Shown here: positions 36,041 through 44,109 of the stretch, piece by piece
Layout: each line of letters starts with the position of its first letter
How positions within the stretch are numbered: the first letter of the stretch is position 1
DNA from: Nocardioides sp. L-11A
GTDB taxonomy: Bacteria; Actinomycetota; Actinomycetes; Propionibacteriales; Nocardioidaceae
DNA length: 64,000 bases
Assembly (NCBI GenBank): GCA_029961745.1
Contig: CP124680.1
Coordinates: 2,294,001 to 2,358,000, forward strand
Direction of reading: 5' to 3'
Notes under the pieces: model-generated
Told to the model about the DNA's origin: nothing
Database searches by the model: none
Seen by the model: only the letters and a program-made list of their open reading frames with translations
Made by a program: the position numbers and the translations under genes

Positions 36041-36067
36041 GCATGCTAGCACCCATTGGTAGCATGC
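36041..36067. promoter_or_regulatory. Palindromic operator overlapping the antitoxin -10
   Basis: Arms gcatgcta (36041-36048) and tagcatgc (36060-36067) flank an 11-base spacer. The right arm contains TAGCAT, six bases before the antitoxin ATG, a fitting -10 for a leaderless transcript. This is the arrangement expected for autorepression by the RHH antitoxin or the toxin-antitoxin complex. Confidence 0.65.
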
Positions 36068-36071
36068 AGTC

Positions 36072-36302
36072 ATGCCTGCACTGCACATCAGGGACGTTCC
36101 CGAGGAGACCGTGGCCGCCATCAAGAGGCGCGCGGCTCGGCACGGTCACTCGGTGCAGCAGGAGTTGCGCGACGCATTGGAGCGCCTCGCCCATGAGCCA
36201 GAACGCGGCCGACCGCCCCGCTGCCTTGCCCTGACCATCGTCGACTCGGGCAACGACATGCCTTTCGACCGCGCAGACATCTATGGCGACGACGGGCGCT
36301 GA
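36072..36302 (+). CDS. FitA-type ribbon-helix-helix antitoxin
   Basis: 76 residues. MPALHIRDVPEETVAAIKRRAARHGHSVQQELRDALERLA is a ribbon-helix-helix DNA-binding domain of the FitA/VapB type. The C-terminal tail (FDRADIYGDDGR) would wrap the toxin active site. It overlaps the toxin gene by 20 bases. Confidence 0.88.
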   Translation: MPALHIRDVPEETVAAIKRRAARHGHSVQQELRDALERLAHEPERGRPPRCLALTIVDSGNDMPFDRADIYGDDGR

Positions 36303-36753
36303 CCGGCCGGCAGCGGTCGATGTGGTGCTCGACTCCAACGTGCTGCTCGCTGCAACAGATGCCGGGCGCCGCAACCATGTCCAGGCGCTCGAATTGGTCC
36401 GCTATGACGAGCGTCGGCTCGCCATCACTCCGCAGATCGTGCGAGAGTACGTCGTCGTGGGCACTCGTCCGCCGGAGGTGAACGGGCTCGGCCTGTCGAT
36501 GTCACAGGCGTTGGGGAATGTTGATGACTTCCTTGTCGACATGAGCCTCCTGTCCGAGGGTGATGCTTCGCTGCGGTGGCTTCGCGACCTGCTTGACCCC
36601 CACGAGGTGCTGGGCAAGCAGGTCCATGATGCCAACGTCGTGGCGGTGGCCCTGGCGCACGGTGCCGGCGCCATCGTTACGGAGAACATGCGCCACTACG
36701 CCAGGTTCGCTGCTCTGATCGGCATCGAGAGCTTGGGCGACGGGTCCGCTTGA
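36283..36753 (+). CDS. PIN-domain toxin (VapC/FitB family)
   Basis: 156-residue PIN-domain ribonuclease. Acidic metal-site residues appear in VVLDSNVLLAA, IVREYVVV and VHDANVVAVAL; the fourth segment, IVTENMRHYARF, has Glu/Asn where Asp is common. The start is uncertain: the ATG at 36283 gives a 20-base overlap with the antitoxin, and a GTG near the DSN motif is possible. Probable targets are tRNA or rRNA, as in the family. Confidence 0.88.
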   Translation: MATTGADRPAAVDVVLDSNVLLAATDAGRRNHVQALELVRYDERRLAITPQIVREYVVVGTRPPEVNGLGLSMSQALGNVDDFLVDMSLLSEGDASLRWLRDLLDPHEVLGKQVHDANVVAVALAHGAGAIVTENMRHYARFAALIGIESLGDGSA

Positions 36754-36818
36754 CGCACTCGGCCGCGGCCTGTGGATAGCCGTTCACCCGGTCCGCCGCC
36801 GCGGGGCATGCTGCACGC

Positions 36819-37250
36819 ATGATCCGACGCGATGCTCGGCCGCGTATCCGCAATCAGCGCGACCTGGACTGGACCTGGCGCGATTGGCTACGCCGCCTCG
36901 ACCGTCCGCCCGCCGGCACCACCTGCCTGTTCGTGTTCGTCGACGGGAGGGCCACGCGGCGCGCGGTCACGTTCACGGACCTCGACGGCCCGCTGGACGA
37001 CCTGCAGGTGTGTCGTCTGGCCCGGTGGATCCGGGGTGTCCTCGAGGACACCGACGGCTGGCGCGTCGCCTTCTTGATGTCCCGGTCCGGCGACGAGGCC
37101 GTCGACGAGCGCGACCAGGACTGGGCGACGTCCCTGCACGCCGCGGCGCGCCGCGCGGCCGTGGCGTGCGAGGTCGTGCACCTCGGCGTCGGGGCCGAGG
37201 TGCGCCCACTCCCGCTCGACGCGCTGCCGGCGCGTGCCTTCGACATCTGA
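36819..37250 (+). CDS. Hypothetical protein
   Basis: 143-residue protein I do not recognise. It starts with a basic, Trp-rich segment (RDLDWTWRDWLRRLDR), followed by alternating strands and helices (TCLFVFVDGRATRRAVTF; DDLQVCRLARWIRGVLED; GWRVAFLMSRSG). There is no signal peptide or membrane segment. CATGCT six bases before the ATG supports a real, leaderless start. It lies between the toxin and dgt. Confidence 0.65.
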   Translation: MIRRDARPRIRNQRDLDWTWRDWLRRLDRPPAGTTCLFVFVDGRATRRAVTFTDLDGPLDDLQVCRLARWIRGVLEDTDGWRVAFLMSRSGDEAVDERDQDWATSLHAAARRAAVACEVVHLGVGAEVRPLPLDALPARAFDI

Positions 37251-37294
37251 ACGACCGGTCGGCCCGCCGGCGTACCCGTCGATAGGGTCGCTGC

Positions 37295-38518
37295 GTGGAT
37301 CAGGTGGAGCGGCGGTACGACGCGCACGCGCGGGAGCGGATCGTGCCCGAGCCGCCGAAGCGCGTGGAGGCGCCCGAACGGCTGCCGTTCGAGCGTGACC
37401 GGGCACGGGTGGTGCACGCGGCGTCCTTCCGGCGGCTGGCGGCCAAGACGCAGGTCGTCGGCCCGCAGAGCGACGACTTCGTCCGCAACCGGCTGACCCA
37501 CAGCCTGGAGGTGGCCCAGATCGCGCGCGACCTCTCCCGCGCGCTGGGCACCCATCCCGACATCACCGAGACGGCCGCGCTGGCCCACGACCTGGGCCAC
37601 CCCCCGTTCGGCCACAACGGCGAGCGGGCGCTGGCCGAGCTGGCGGTCGGGTGCGGCGGCTTTGAGGGCAACGCGCAGACCCTGCGACTGCTGACCCGGC
37701 TCGAGGCCAAGACGCCCGGCGCCGGACTCAACCTCACCCGCGCGACGCTCGACGCCTGCACGAAGTACCCCTGGGGTCGCGGTGAGGCCACCGACGGGAA
37801 CGGCAAGTTCGGCGTGTACGACGACGACCGGCCCGCGTTCGACTGGCTGCGCGCCGGCGCACCATCGGGCGGGCGGTGCCTGGAGGCGCAGGTGATGGAT
37901 CTCGCCGACGACGTGGCCTACTCCGTCCACGACGTCGAGGACGGCACCGTCGCCGGCAAGGTCGACCTCACCCGGCTGGACCCGGCCGCGGTGTGGGACA
38001 CCGTGCGGGCGTGGTACCAGCCCGACGCGTCGGATGCCGAGCTCGACGACGTCCTCGACCGACTGCGGGTGGTCGGCAGCTGGCCGCGTGCGCCGTACGA
38101 CGGCGGACGGGCGGGCCTCGCGGCTCTGAAGAACCTCACCAGCGACCTGATCGGCCGCTTCTGCGGCGCGGTCCAGCAGGCCACCTTCGCCGCGGCGGAG
38201 GGCCCGTTCGTCCGCTACGCGGGGGACCTGGTGATCCCGGACGCCACCTGGGCCGAGATCACCGTCCTCAAGGGGATCGCCGCCCACTACGTCATGGAGG
38301 ACGCCGACAGGGTCGCTCTCCAGGTGCGTCAACGCGAGCTCCTCGCCGCGCTGGTGGACGTGCTCCTCGACCGGGGCCCGGACGCCCTCGACGAGATGTA
38401 CGCCGCCGACTGGCAGGCCGCGGGCGACGACGCGGCGCGCACCCGGGTCGTGATCGACCAGGTGGCCTCGCTCACCGATGCCAGTGCGGTCGCCTGGCAC
38501 CAGCGCCTGCTCGGCTGA
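37295..38518 (+). CDS. dgt: dGTPase-like deoxynucleoside triphosphate triphosphohydrolase
   Basis: 407-residue HD-domain enzyme that splits dNTPs to nucleoside and triphosphate. RNRLTHSLEVAQIAR and LAHDLGHPPFGHNGE hold the HD metal ligands; QVMDLADDVAYSVHDVEDG supplies the third-position Asp. TAGGGT lies six bases before the GTG start, indicating a leaderless promoter. Its place shortly upstream of dnaG is conserved in Actinobacteria. Confidence 0.93.
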   Translation: MDQVERRYDAHARERIVPEPPKRVEAPERLPFERDRARVVHAASFRRLAAKTQVVGPQSDDFVRNRLTHSLEVAQIARDLSRALGTHPDITETAALAHDLGHPPFGHNGERALAELAVGCGGFEGNAQTLRLLTRLEAKTPGAGLNLTRATLDACTKYPWGRGEATDGNGKFGVYDDDRPAFDWLRAGAPSGGRCLEAQVMDLADDVAYSVHDVEDGTVAGKVDLTRLDPAAVWDTVRAWYQPDASDAELDDVLDRLRVVGSWPRAPYDGGRAGLAALKNLTSDLIGRFCGAVQQATFAAAEGPFVRYAGDLVIPDATWAEITVLKGIAAHYVMEDADRVALQVRQRELLAALVDVLLDRGPDALDEMYAADWQAAGDDAARTRVVIDQVASLTDASAVAWHQRLLG

Positions 38519-38562
38519 CCCGGCCGCGGACGTGCCGGCTCGAGCCGGGCCGGTCGAAAAGG

Positions 38563-38598
38563 GATCGACCCGTCGCGTTTGAACGCGACGGGTCGATC
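38563..38598. terminator. Perfect palindrome between convergent genes (copy 3, diverged)
   Basis: Arms of 17 bases, gatcgacccgtcgcgtt and its exact complement, around a tg centre. It resembles the cores at 678-711 and 19181-19214 but carries paired substitutions (ggcgc/gcgcc to gtcgc/gcgac) that keep perfect pairing. It lies between the dgt stop (38518) and the stop of the convergent gene at 38608. Confidence 0.75.
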
Positions 38599-38607
38599 GG
38601 GTGGAGG

Positions 38608-39555
38608 TCAGCCGGTGACGGGGACGTGGTCCTTGACCGGCTTCGGAGCCGGGGCGTCGTCGGGCGCGGGGGCCCGGTCGCTGGTGACATTGCCGCAGGT
38701 CGCCGAGGCGACGGTCAGCTTGATCTGGTCGAGCACGTTGAGGTAGAGCGCGTCGACGGTGAAGGTGCCGTCGGCGTTGGCCGTCTGGCGGTTCACGACC
38801 AGCTCGATGATGGGCGGCACGCCCGCGACGTCGGGGATCTTGATGGACTGGTTGGCCTGCTTCGTGTCGATCTTGACCGGGAGGCCGAGGGCGGCGAGGT
38901 CGGCGACGGTGGTGGCGCCGGTGTTGCCCGTGCACCTCGCCTCGACCGCACCGGCGCCCACGATCCTCAGCTTGCCCCGGAGCACGTCGCACAGCCCGTT
39001 GAGCTCGAGCTTCGTGAGCTTGCTGATGTCGAGCGCGCCGAGGGCACTGAGGTTGAGGGGAGTCCCCTTGGTCGCTGTACCGACCTGGTCGAGCACGCCC
39101 TGCAGGTTGGTGAGCAGCGGCGCGAGCAGCGTGGTGTCGAGCGGCTCCGTCAGCTGGCCGAGGGCTGCGGTCAGGTCGTCGCAGGCCGCGCCGAGCGGCT
39201 GGGTCAGCGCGTCGAGCTGCGGGATGGCGAGCAGGCCGTCGCCGACCGCGAGGTCCGTGACGCTGGCCGTGGCCGCGCCGTTCTGGGCGGAGGCGTTGAT
39301 GATGCCGCCGCTGGCGACCGGGTTCTTGGGAAGACCCACGAGGGAGTCGCTCTTGGGTGCGCCGTCCGTCGAGGTGACGGCAGGGAGCGGCTCGATCACG
39401 GAGTTGCCGGCGATCGAGAGCTCGAGACCGAAGGCTGAGGACGGGGTGCCCGCCGCGGTCGCCGAGCTGCCCGCGAGGAGGGACACGGACGCCGCCGTCC
39501 CCGCAACCAGGAGGAGCGCGCCGGCCACCGGAGCCAGGTGCCGCTTGTTCTTCAT
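38608..39555 (-). CDS. Secreted choice-of-anchor P-like protein
   Basis: 315 residues with an export signal (HLAPVAGALLLVAGTAASVSLLAGSSATA). The Ala/Leu/Asp-rich body includes AFGLELSIAGNSVIEPLPAV, ALYLNVLDQIKLTVASATCG and three isolated cysteines. This layout resembles the choice-of-anchor P family of actinobacterial surface proteins, an assignment of moderate certainty. The tail DDAPAPKPVKDHVPVTG has no LPxTG. Start at the ATG 39555, preceded by gaaggga. Confidence 0.62.
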   Translation of the reverse strand: MKNKRHLAPVAGALLLVAGTAASVSLLAGSSATAAGTPSSAFGLELSIAGNSVIEPLPAVTSTDGAPKSDSLVGLPKNPVASGGIINASAQNGAATASVTDLAVGDGLLAIPQLDALTQPLGAACDDLTAALGQLTEPLDTTLLAPLLTNLQGVLDQVGTATKGTPLNLSALGALDISKLTKLELNGLCDVLRGKLRIVGAGAVEARCTGNTGATTVADLAALGLPVKIDTKQANQSIKIPDVAGVPPIIELVVNRQTANADGTFTVDALYLNVLDQIKLTVASATCGNVTSDRAPAPDDAPAPKPVKDHVPVTG

Positions 39556-39609
39556 GGGTGTTCCCTTCATCTTCATCATTGGTCCCCGAGATCGAGCAGT
39601 ACGTCGGGG

Positions 39610-40416
39610 TCAGGCCTCGTCGACCATGACCACGGTCCCGAGGGGGACGGTGCGGAGCAGTTCGAGGGCGTCATCGGGCACCCGCACGCAGCCGTGGCTG
39701 ACCGCCTTGCCGAACACCGACGGGTCGGTCCAGCCGTGCAGCGCCACGGTGCCGGGGCCGCCGCCGTAGGAGTCGAGGGTCTCGCTGTGGCTGCCCAGCG
39801 GCAGGATCACCGGTGAGAACGGCTGCTTGTCGTCGATGATCTGCCCCAGCACGAAGGTCCGCCCGACCGGAGTCGGGGTGCCGCTCGCCCCGATCGCCAC
39901 CGTCCAGGAGCCGACCAGCGCGTCGTCCTCGAACAGCTCGAGGGAGCGCTCGCCGAGGTGCACCTTGATCAGGAACCGGCTGCGGGCCTCGGTCAGCTCC
40001 GAGCCGCGGATCCACCCCGTCGAGCCGTTGGGCTTCGAGGGCAGCAGCACCTGCACCCAGTCGCGGTTGCGGGTGATGACCGGCAGCCAGGTGTCGCCGA
40101 ACTGCGTCGCCTTGATCTTCGCGAACGGCGTGCCCTCGGGCTCGTCGTACAGCGCGGTCGTCCGCTTGGGGTGCACCACCGTGCCCTTGGGCATGTTCAT
40201 CGGCCGCGGATCGGACGGCGCGGCCGCGATCGTGGTCATCGTGGAGCTGGACGGCAGGTCCTTCAGGTCCAGGTCGAGCGAGGAGATCGGCGCGGCCTGC
40301 GGCGTCGTGTCGTCCTCGCCGTCCTTGAGCACCATGACCAGTGCGGAGACCGCGAAGAGCAGCACGATCAGGGTCACCGGCCAGCTGGTGCGGCTGCGCG
40401 CCGGCGCCTGCTCCAT
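39610..40416 (-). CDS. L,D-transpeptidase (YkuD family), membrane anchored
   Basis: 268 residues. One N-terminal membrane segment (WPVTLIVLLFAVSALVMVL), an SH3-like region (TALYDEPEGTPFAKI through GWIRGSEL), and a YkuD catalytic domain with VALHGWTDP and SHGCVRVPDDAL, where Cys is the nucleophile. Such enzymes form 3-3 peptidoglycan crosslinks on the outer face of the membrane. Confidence 0.92.
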   Translation of the reverse strand: MEQAPARSRTSWPVTLIVLLFAVSALVMVLKDGEDDTTPQAAPISSLDLDLKDLPSSSTMTTIAAAPSDPRPMNMPKGTVVHPKRTTALYDEPEGTPFAKIKATQFGDTWLPVITRNRDWVQVLLPSKPNGSTGWIRGSELTEARSRFLIKVHLGERSLELFEDDALVGSWTVAIGASGTPTPVGRTFVLGQIIDDKQPFSPVILPLGSHSETLDSYGGGPGTVALHGWTDPSVFGKAVSHGCVRVPDDALELLRTVPLGTVVMVDEA

Positions 40417-40598
40417 GCCCGGTCCCTCCCCGAACGCTCATGACCCGATGACCCCTTCGTGCGGTCCTCCCGGCAAGCCAACGAGTCACCCGTGGCCGAG
40501 GTCACGGGCGGGAGCCGGATCCCGGCCCGATCCACGGGTCGTCCACAGCCCCGTCCACTGCCTGCGGTCCGGTCGCACCCCGTCAGTAGGATCACGGC

Positions 40599-43427
40599 AT
40601 GGCCGGCCGGATTCGTGACGAGGACATCGCCGCGGTCCGCGAGCGGGTCAAGATCGACGAGGTGGTGTCGTCGTACGTCACCCTCCGCAACGCCGGCGGT
40701 GGCTCGATGAAGGGCCTGTGCCCCTTCCACGACGAGAAGTCCCCGTCGTTCCATGTCACCCCGAGTCGGGGCTTCTTCCATTGTCTGGCCGGGGAGACCC
40801 GGGTGTTGACCTGGGACGGGCCCCGCGAGATCCGCGAGCTGGCCGGCGCCACGCACCGGATCCTCGGCGCGCGCGGCGACTGGATCGAGGCCCCCTTCAA
40901 ATCCTACGGAGTCCAGCGGCTGCATCGGATCACCGTGACCCGCAACCGCCAGCGCAAGGAGCTCTACGCCACCGACGGCCATCGATGGTTCATCCGGTCC
41001 GGCAAGACCCAGAAGAATGCACGGGAGGTGCTGACGACCGCGCTGAAGTCCGGTGACCGGCTGGTCTCGAAGTTCCCACGGTCCCGGATCCGGAGGACCA
41101 CCCCGTCGCCGTTCGGCATCGCGCACGGATTCACCTATGGCGACGGCACTCGCAACGGCACCGGATCGATGGCCCTGATCTGCCCGCCGAAGGACGAGGG
41201 CATGCTCAAGTGGTTCCCCAACAGCCACACCACGGACCGCGGTGACGGCAACCTCCTGGTCCATCACCTGCCGAGGTTCTTCAAGGACCGGCCGTCGATG
41301 GACGAGTCGGTGCCCTATCTCTACGGCTGGCTGGCGGGCTACTTCGCCGCCGACGGGTGCGTGGCCGCCGATGGCACGGTGATCATGAACTCCGCCGATC
41401 GTGACGATCTGGAGTTCTTCCGCACGGTCTGCACCCGGCTCGGCATCGCCACCTACGGCATCACGTCCCAGCTGCGGGTCGGGCTGGGTGAGGTGCCGTC
41501 GGAGCTGTACCGCATCCACCTCGTGAACGAGGACCTCGACGGGGGCTTCTTCCTCCTCGAGCCGCATCGCCGGCGGTTCGAGGCGAACGCCAAGGCTTTC
41601 GCCCGGCGCGGCTGGGTGGTCGAGAGCGTCGAGGAGACCGATCGGATCGAGGAGGTGTTCTGTGCGGAGGTCGAGGACGGTCACGCGTTCACGCTCGAGG
41701 ACAACATCCTCACCGGCAACTGCTTCGGCTGCCAGGAAGGCGGCGACGTCTTCACCTTCTTGATGAAGATCGACGGGCTCAGCTTCGGTGAGGCCGTCGA
41801 GCGGATGGCCGACAAGTACGGCATCCAGCTGCGCCGCGACGAGGCCGGCCACGACGACCGGCCGAAGGGGCCGCAGCGGCGTCGCCTGGTCGAGGCGCAT
41901 GCGGTGGCCCAGGAGTTCTACGCCGAGCAGCTCGGCACGCCCGACGCACTGGTGGCGCGGCAGTTCCTGGCCGAGCGCGGGTTCGACCAGCAGGCCGCGC
42001 TGACCTTCGGCATCGGCTTCGCGCCGCGCGACGGCGAGGCGCTGTGGCGTCACCTGAGTGGTCGGAAGTTCAGCTCCGAGGAGGCCATCGCCGCCGGACT
42101 GGTGGCGATGGGGCGCTCGCTCTACGACAAGTTCCGGGGGCGCCTGCTGTGGCCGATCCGCGAGACCAACGGCGACACCATCGGGTTCGGGGCCCGCCGG
42201 ATCTTCGACGACGATCGGATCACGGCCAAGTACCTCAACACCCAGGAGACGCCGATCTACAAGAAGAGCCAGGTGCTCTACGGCATCGACCTGGCCCGCA
42301 AGCCGATCGCGCTCAAGTCGCAGGCCGTCATCGTCGAGGGCTACACCGACGTGATGGCCTGCCATCTCGCCGGCGTCGAGACGGCCGTCGCCACCTGCGG
42401 CACCGCCTTCGGCGACGACCACGCCCGCGTCCTGCGCCGCTTCCTCGACGACCATGCCGAGCTGCGCAGCGAGGTCGTGTTCACCTTCGACGGCGACGAG
42501 GCGGGTCAGAAGGCCGCGCTGCGCACCTTCGAGGGCGACCAGCGGTTCGTCTCGCAGACCTATGTCGCGGTCGCGCCCGAGGGCCTGGACCCCTGTGAGC
42601 TGCGGATCCAGCAGGGCGACGACGCGGTCCGCGAGCTGATCGCCAGTCGCCGCCCGCTCTACCGCTTCGTCCTCGAGAACGTCATCGGCCGCTACGACCT
42701 CGACCGGGCCGACAGCCGGGTCGACGCGCTCCGGGCGGGAGCCAAGCTGGTCGCCAGCGTCCGGGACCGGTCCAAGGTCGACGCCTTCGCCCGCGAGCTG
42801 GCGGGGATGGTCGGCGCCGACATCGACCAGGCCCGGACCGAGGTACGCCGCGCGGCCGCCCGGGGCAGTGCCCCCGCGGGTCGGCCCGACCGCAACGGGG
42901 CCGCGCCGGAGCCGGTGGCCGCGCCGGCGCCACGCTCCGCCGTACCCGACCTCCGGGAGCCGCGCTTCGGCATCGAGCGCGAGACCCTCAAGCTGGTGCT
43001 CCAGGCGCCGCTCGCGATCGGGCGGACCACCGCCGACATCGGAAGCAACGACTTCACCCACCCCAGCTACCGGGCGGTGTGGGACCTCGTCGCCGCCGCC
43101 GGCGGCACGGTCGCCGGCCAGAACGACCCCGGCTGGGTGGCCCGGCTGCGCGATGCCGCCACCGACCCGGCGGTGTCGTCACTCGTCAGTGCGCTCGCCG
43201 TCGAGCCGATCCCGGTCAACCGCGACATCGACGCGGGCTACGTCGCCCACCACGTCTACCGGCTCCAGGAGCTGACCGTGCTGCGCCGGATCGACGAGGT
43301 CCGCTCCCGGCTCCAGCGCACCAACCCCCTCGACAACGCCGCCGACTACAACAAGATGTTCGGCGAGCTCGCGGCGCTCGAGCAGCACCGGCGCACCCTG
43401 CGCGAGAAGATCGTGGGTGCTCCGTGA
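40599..43427 (+). CDS. dnaG: DNA primase DnaG, interrupted by an in-frame intein
   Basis: 942-residue precursor; removal of the 313-residue intein (40782-41720) leaves a normal 629-residue primase. The N-extein has C41-P-F-H44 and the C-extein begins CFGCQEGGDV, so the CHC2 zinc site (Cys41, His44, Cys62, Cys65 after splicing) is only complete once spliced. TOPRIM motifs AVIVEGYTDVMA and FTFDGDEAGQKA follow, then a C-terminal helicase-binding region (LREPRFGIERETLKLVLQ onward). TAGGAT six bases before the ATG suggests a leaderless transcript. Confidence 0.95.
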   Translation: MAGRIRDEDIAAVRERVKIDEVVSSYVTLRNAGGGSMKGLCPFHDEKSPSFHVTPSRGFFHCLAGETRVLTWDGPREIRELAGATHRILGARGDWIEAPFKSYGVQRLHRITVTRNRQRKELYATDGHRWFIRSGKTQKNAREVLTTALKSGDRLVSKFPRSRIRRTTPSPFGIAHGFTYGDGTRNGTGSMALICPPKDEGMLKWFPNSHTTDRGDGNLLVHHLPRFFKDRPSMDESVPYLYGWLAGYFAADGCVAADGTVIMNSADRDDLEFFRTVCTRLGIATYGITSQLRVGLGEVPSELYRIHLVNEDLDGGFFLLEPHRRRFEANAKAFARRGWVVESVEETDRIEEVFCAEVEDGHAFTLEDNILTGNCFGCQEGGDVFTFLMKIDGLSFGEAVERMADKYGIQLRRDEAGHDDRPKGPQRRRLVEAHAVAQEFYAEQLGTPDALVARQFLAERGFDQQAALTFGIGFAPRDGEALWRHLSGRKFSSEEAIAAGLVAMGRSLYDKFRGRLLWPIRETNGDTIGFGARRIFDDDRITAKYLNTQETPIYKKSQVLYGIDLARKPIALKSQAVIVEGYTDVMACHLAGVETAVATCGTAFGDDHARVLRRFLDDHAELRSEVVFTFDGDEAGQKAALRTFEGDQRFVSQTYVAVAPEGLDPCELRIQQGDDAVRELIASRRPLYRFVLENVIGRYDLDRADSRVDALRAGAKLVASVRDRSKVDAFARELAGMVGADIDQARTEVRRAAARGSAPAGRPDRNGAAPEPVAAPAPRSAVPDLREPRFGIERETLKLVLQAPLAIGRTTADIGSNDFTHPSYRAVWDLVAAAGGTVAGQNDPGWVARLRDAATDPAVSSLVSALAVEPIPVNRDIDAGYVAHHVYRLQELTVLRRIDEVRSRLQRTNPLDNAADYNKMFGELAALEQHRRTLREKIVGAP
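40782..41720 (+). mobile_element. Intein with LAGLIDADG-type homing endonuclease domain, inserted in DnaG
   Basis: 313 residues. Block A is CLAGETRVLTWDG with Cys1. Block B is LYATDGHRWFI with the T-x-x-H motif (Thr64, His67). The endonuclease motifs are GIAHGFTYGDG (112-122) and LAGYFAADG (184-192). Block F is VFCAEVEDGHAFTL (His301) and block G is NILTGN followed by Cys+1. The penultimate residue is Gly312 instead of the usual His. Boundaries are fixed by the uninterrupted primase sequence GFFH|CFGC on either side. Homing competence is inferred from the intact aspartates. Confidence 0.95.
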
Positions 43428-43437
43428 GGCCGATCCG

Positions 43438-43938
43438 ATGAGGTGGGCCCCGCTGCCGTCGCGCCGCCCGCCGTTCCCGGTCGGTCCGGGGGAGCGGCTG
43501 CTCGCCTGGGCCGAGGTGCGGCGCCCGGGCGACGGCCCGGCCCTGGTCGGCGGCACCCGCGACGCGCTCTACCTCCCCGCTCGGGTGCCGTGGGAGCAGG
43601 TCGCCAGCGCCGACTGGGATCAGGAGGAGTCGACGCTGCGCGTCGTCGAGGTCGCCCGCTTCGGCACGTCCAGCCCGGTCCACGAGCTGCCTCTCGACGA
43701 CGCCGGCCGCCTGCTGCAGCTGGTCCGCGAGCGGGTCACCGCCAGCATCGCCGTCCAACGCCACGTCCCCGTCGCCGGCCGTCGCTCGGTGCGGATCCTG
43801 GCGCGCCGGGCACCCGGCACCCGCGGTGAGCTGGCCTGGTTCGTGGAGTACGACGACGGCCTGGATCCCGCCGATCCTCGGGTCGACGCGGTGGTCCAGG
43901 ACGCCCTCGCCGCGGCCCGGGCCGATGTCGAGGTCTGA
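43438..43938 (+). CDS. Hypothetical protein downstream of dnaG
   Basis: 166-residue protein with no recognised family. Strand-rich start (GERLLAWAEVRRPGDGPALVGGTRDALYLP) and VPWEQVASADWDQEESTLRVVEV, which recalls small PH-like actinobacterial proteins, then a helix (AGRLLQLVRERVTASIAVQRH). It starts 10 bases after dnaG; a GTG at 43417 within dnaG is an alternative start. No signal peptide. Confidence 0.68.
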   Translation: MRWAPLPSRRPPFPVGPGERLLAWAEVRRPGDGPALVGGTRDALYLPARVPWEQVASADWDQEESTLRVVEVARFGTSSPVHELPLDDAGRLLQLVRERVTASIAVQRHVPVAGRRSVRILARRAPGTRGELAWFVEYDDGLDPADPRVDAVVQDALAAARADVEV

Positions 43939-44002
43939 GGACCGCGGCTCCAGAGGCACCTCGATTTCTGGGGGCAGCCCCCGCCTTGCTAGGGTTTCCC
44001 CG

Positions 44003-44020
44003 CTCCACCTCGCGGTGGAG
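44003..44020 (+). other. Small hairpin in front of tRNA-Asn
   Basis: Arms ctccacc and ggtggag with a tcgc loop lie nine bases before the tRNA. It probably belongs to the precursor 5' leader. A TAGGGT sequence at 43990-43995 could be the -10 of the tRNA promoter. Confidence 0.45.
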
Positions 44021-44028
44021 TCGAGCAT

Positions 44029-44101
44029 TCCCCCGTAGCTCAACTGGCAGAGCATTCGACTGTTAATCGAAGGGTTACTGGTTCGAGTCCAGTCGGGGGA
44101 G
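44029..44101 (+). tRNA. tRNA-Asn (anticodon GUU)
   Basis: 73 bases. The acceptor arm tcccccg pairs with cgggggA plus discriminator G at 44101. The D-arm region is tagctcaactggcagagc, the anticodon stem-loop is ttcga-ctgttaa-tcgaa with GTT at 44062-44064, and the T-arm is ctggttcgagtccag. The 3' CCA is not encoded. Confidence 0.96.
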
Positions 44102-44109
44102 CCGGATGA

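Noticed and set aside
36283..36302. Overlap of antitoxin and toxin genes as a sequencing error
   Set aside because: Overlaps of this size are common in toxin-antitoxin operons and both proteins keep complete family motifs.
40374..43061. Very long minus-strand open frame opposite dnaG
   Set aside because: High-GC third-position bias creates long antisense frames. It has no recognisable motifs, runs through the intein boundary without sense, and the plus-strand primase is unambiguous.
44029..44101. tRNA-Asn as attachment site of an integrated island covering 44.3-61.4 kb
   Set aside because: No integrase or excisionase is present and I found no second copy of the tRNA 3' end near the distal boundary. 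The position next to the tRNA may be chance.
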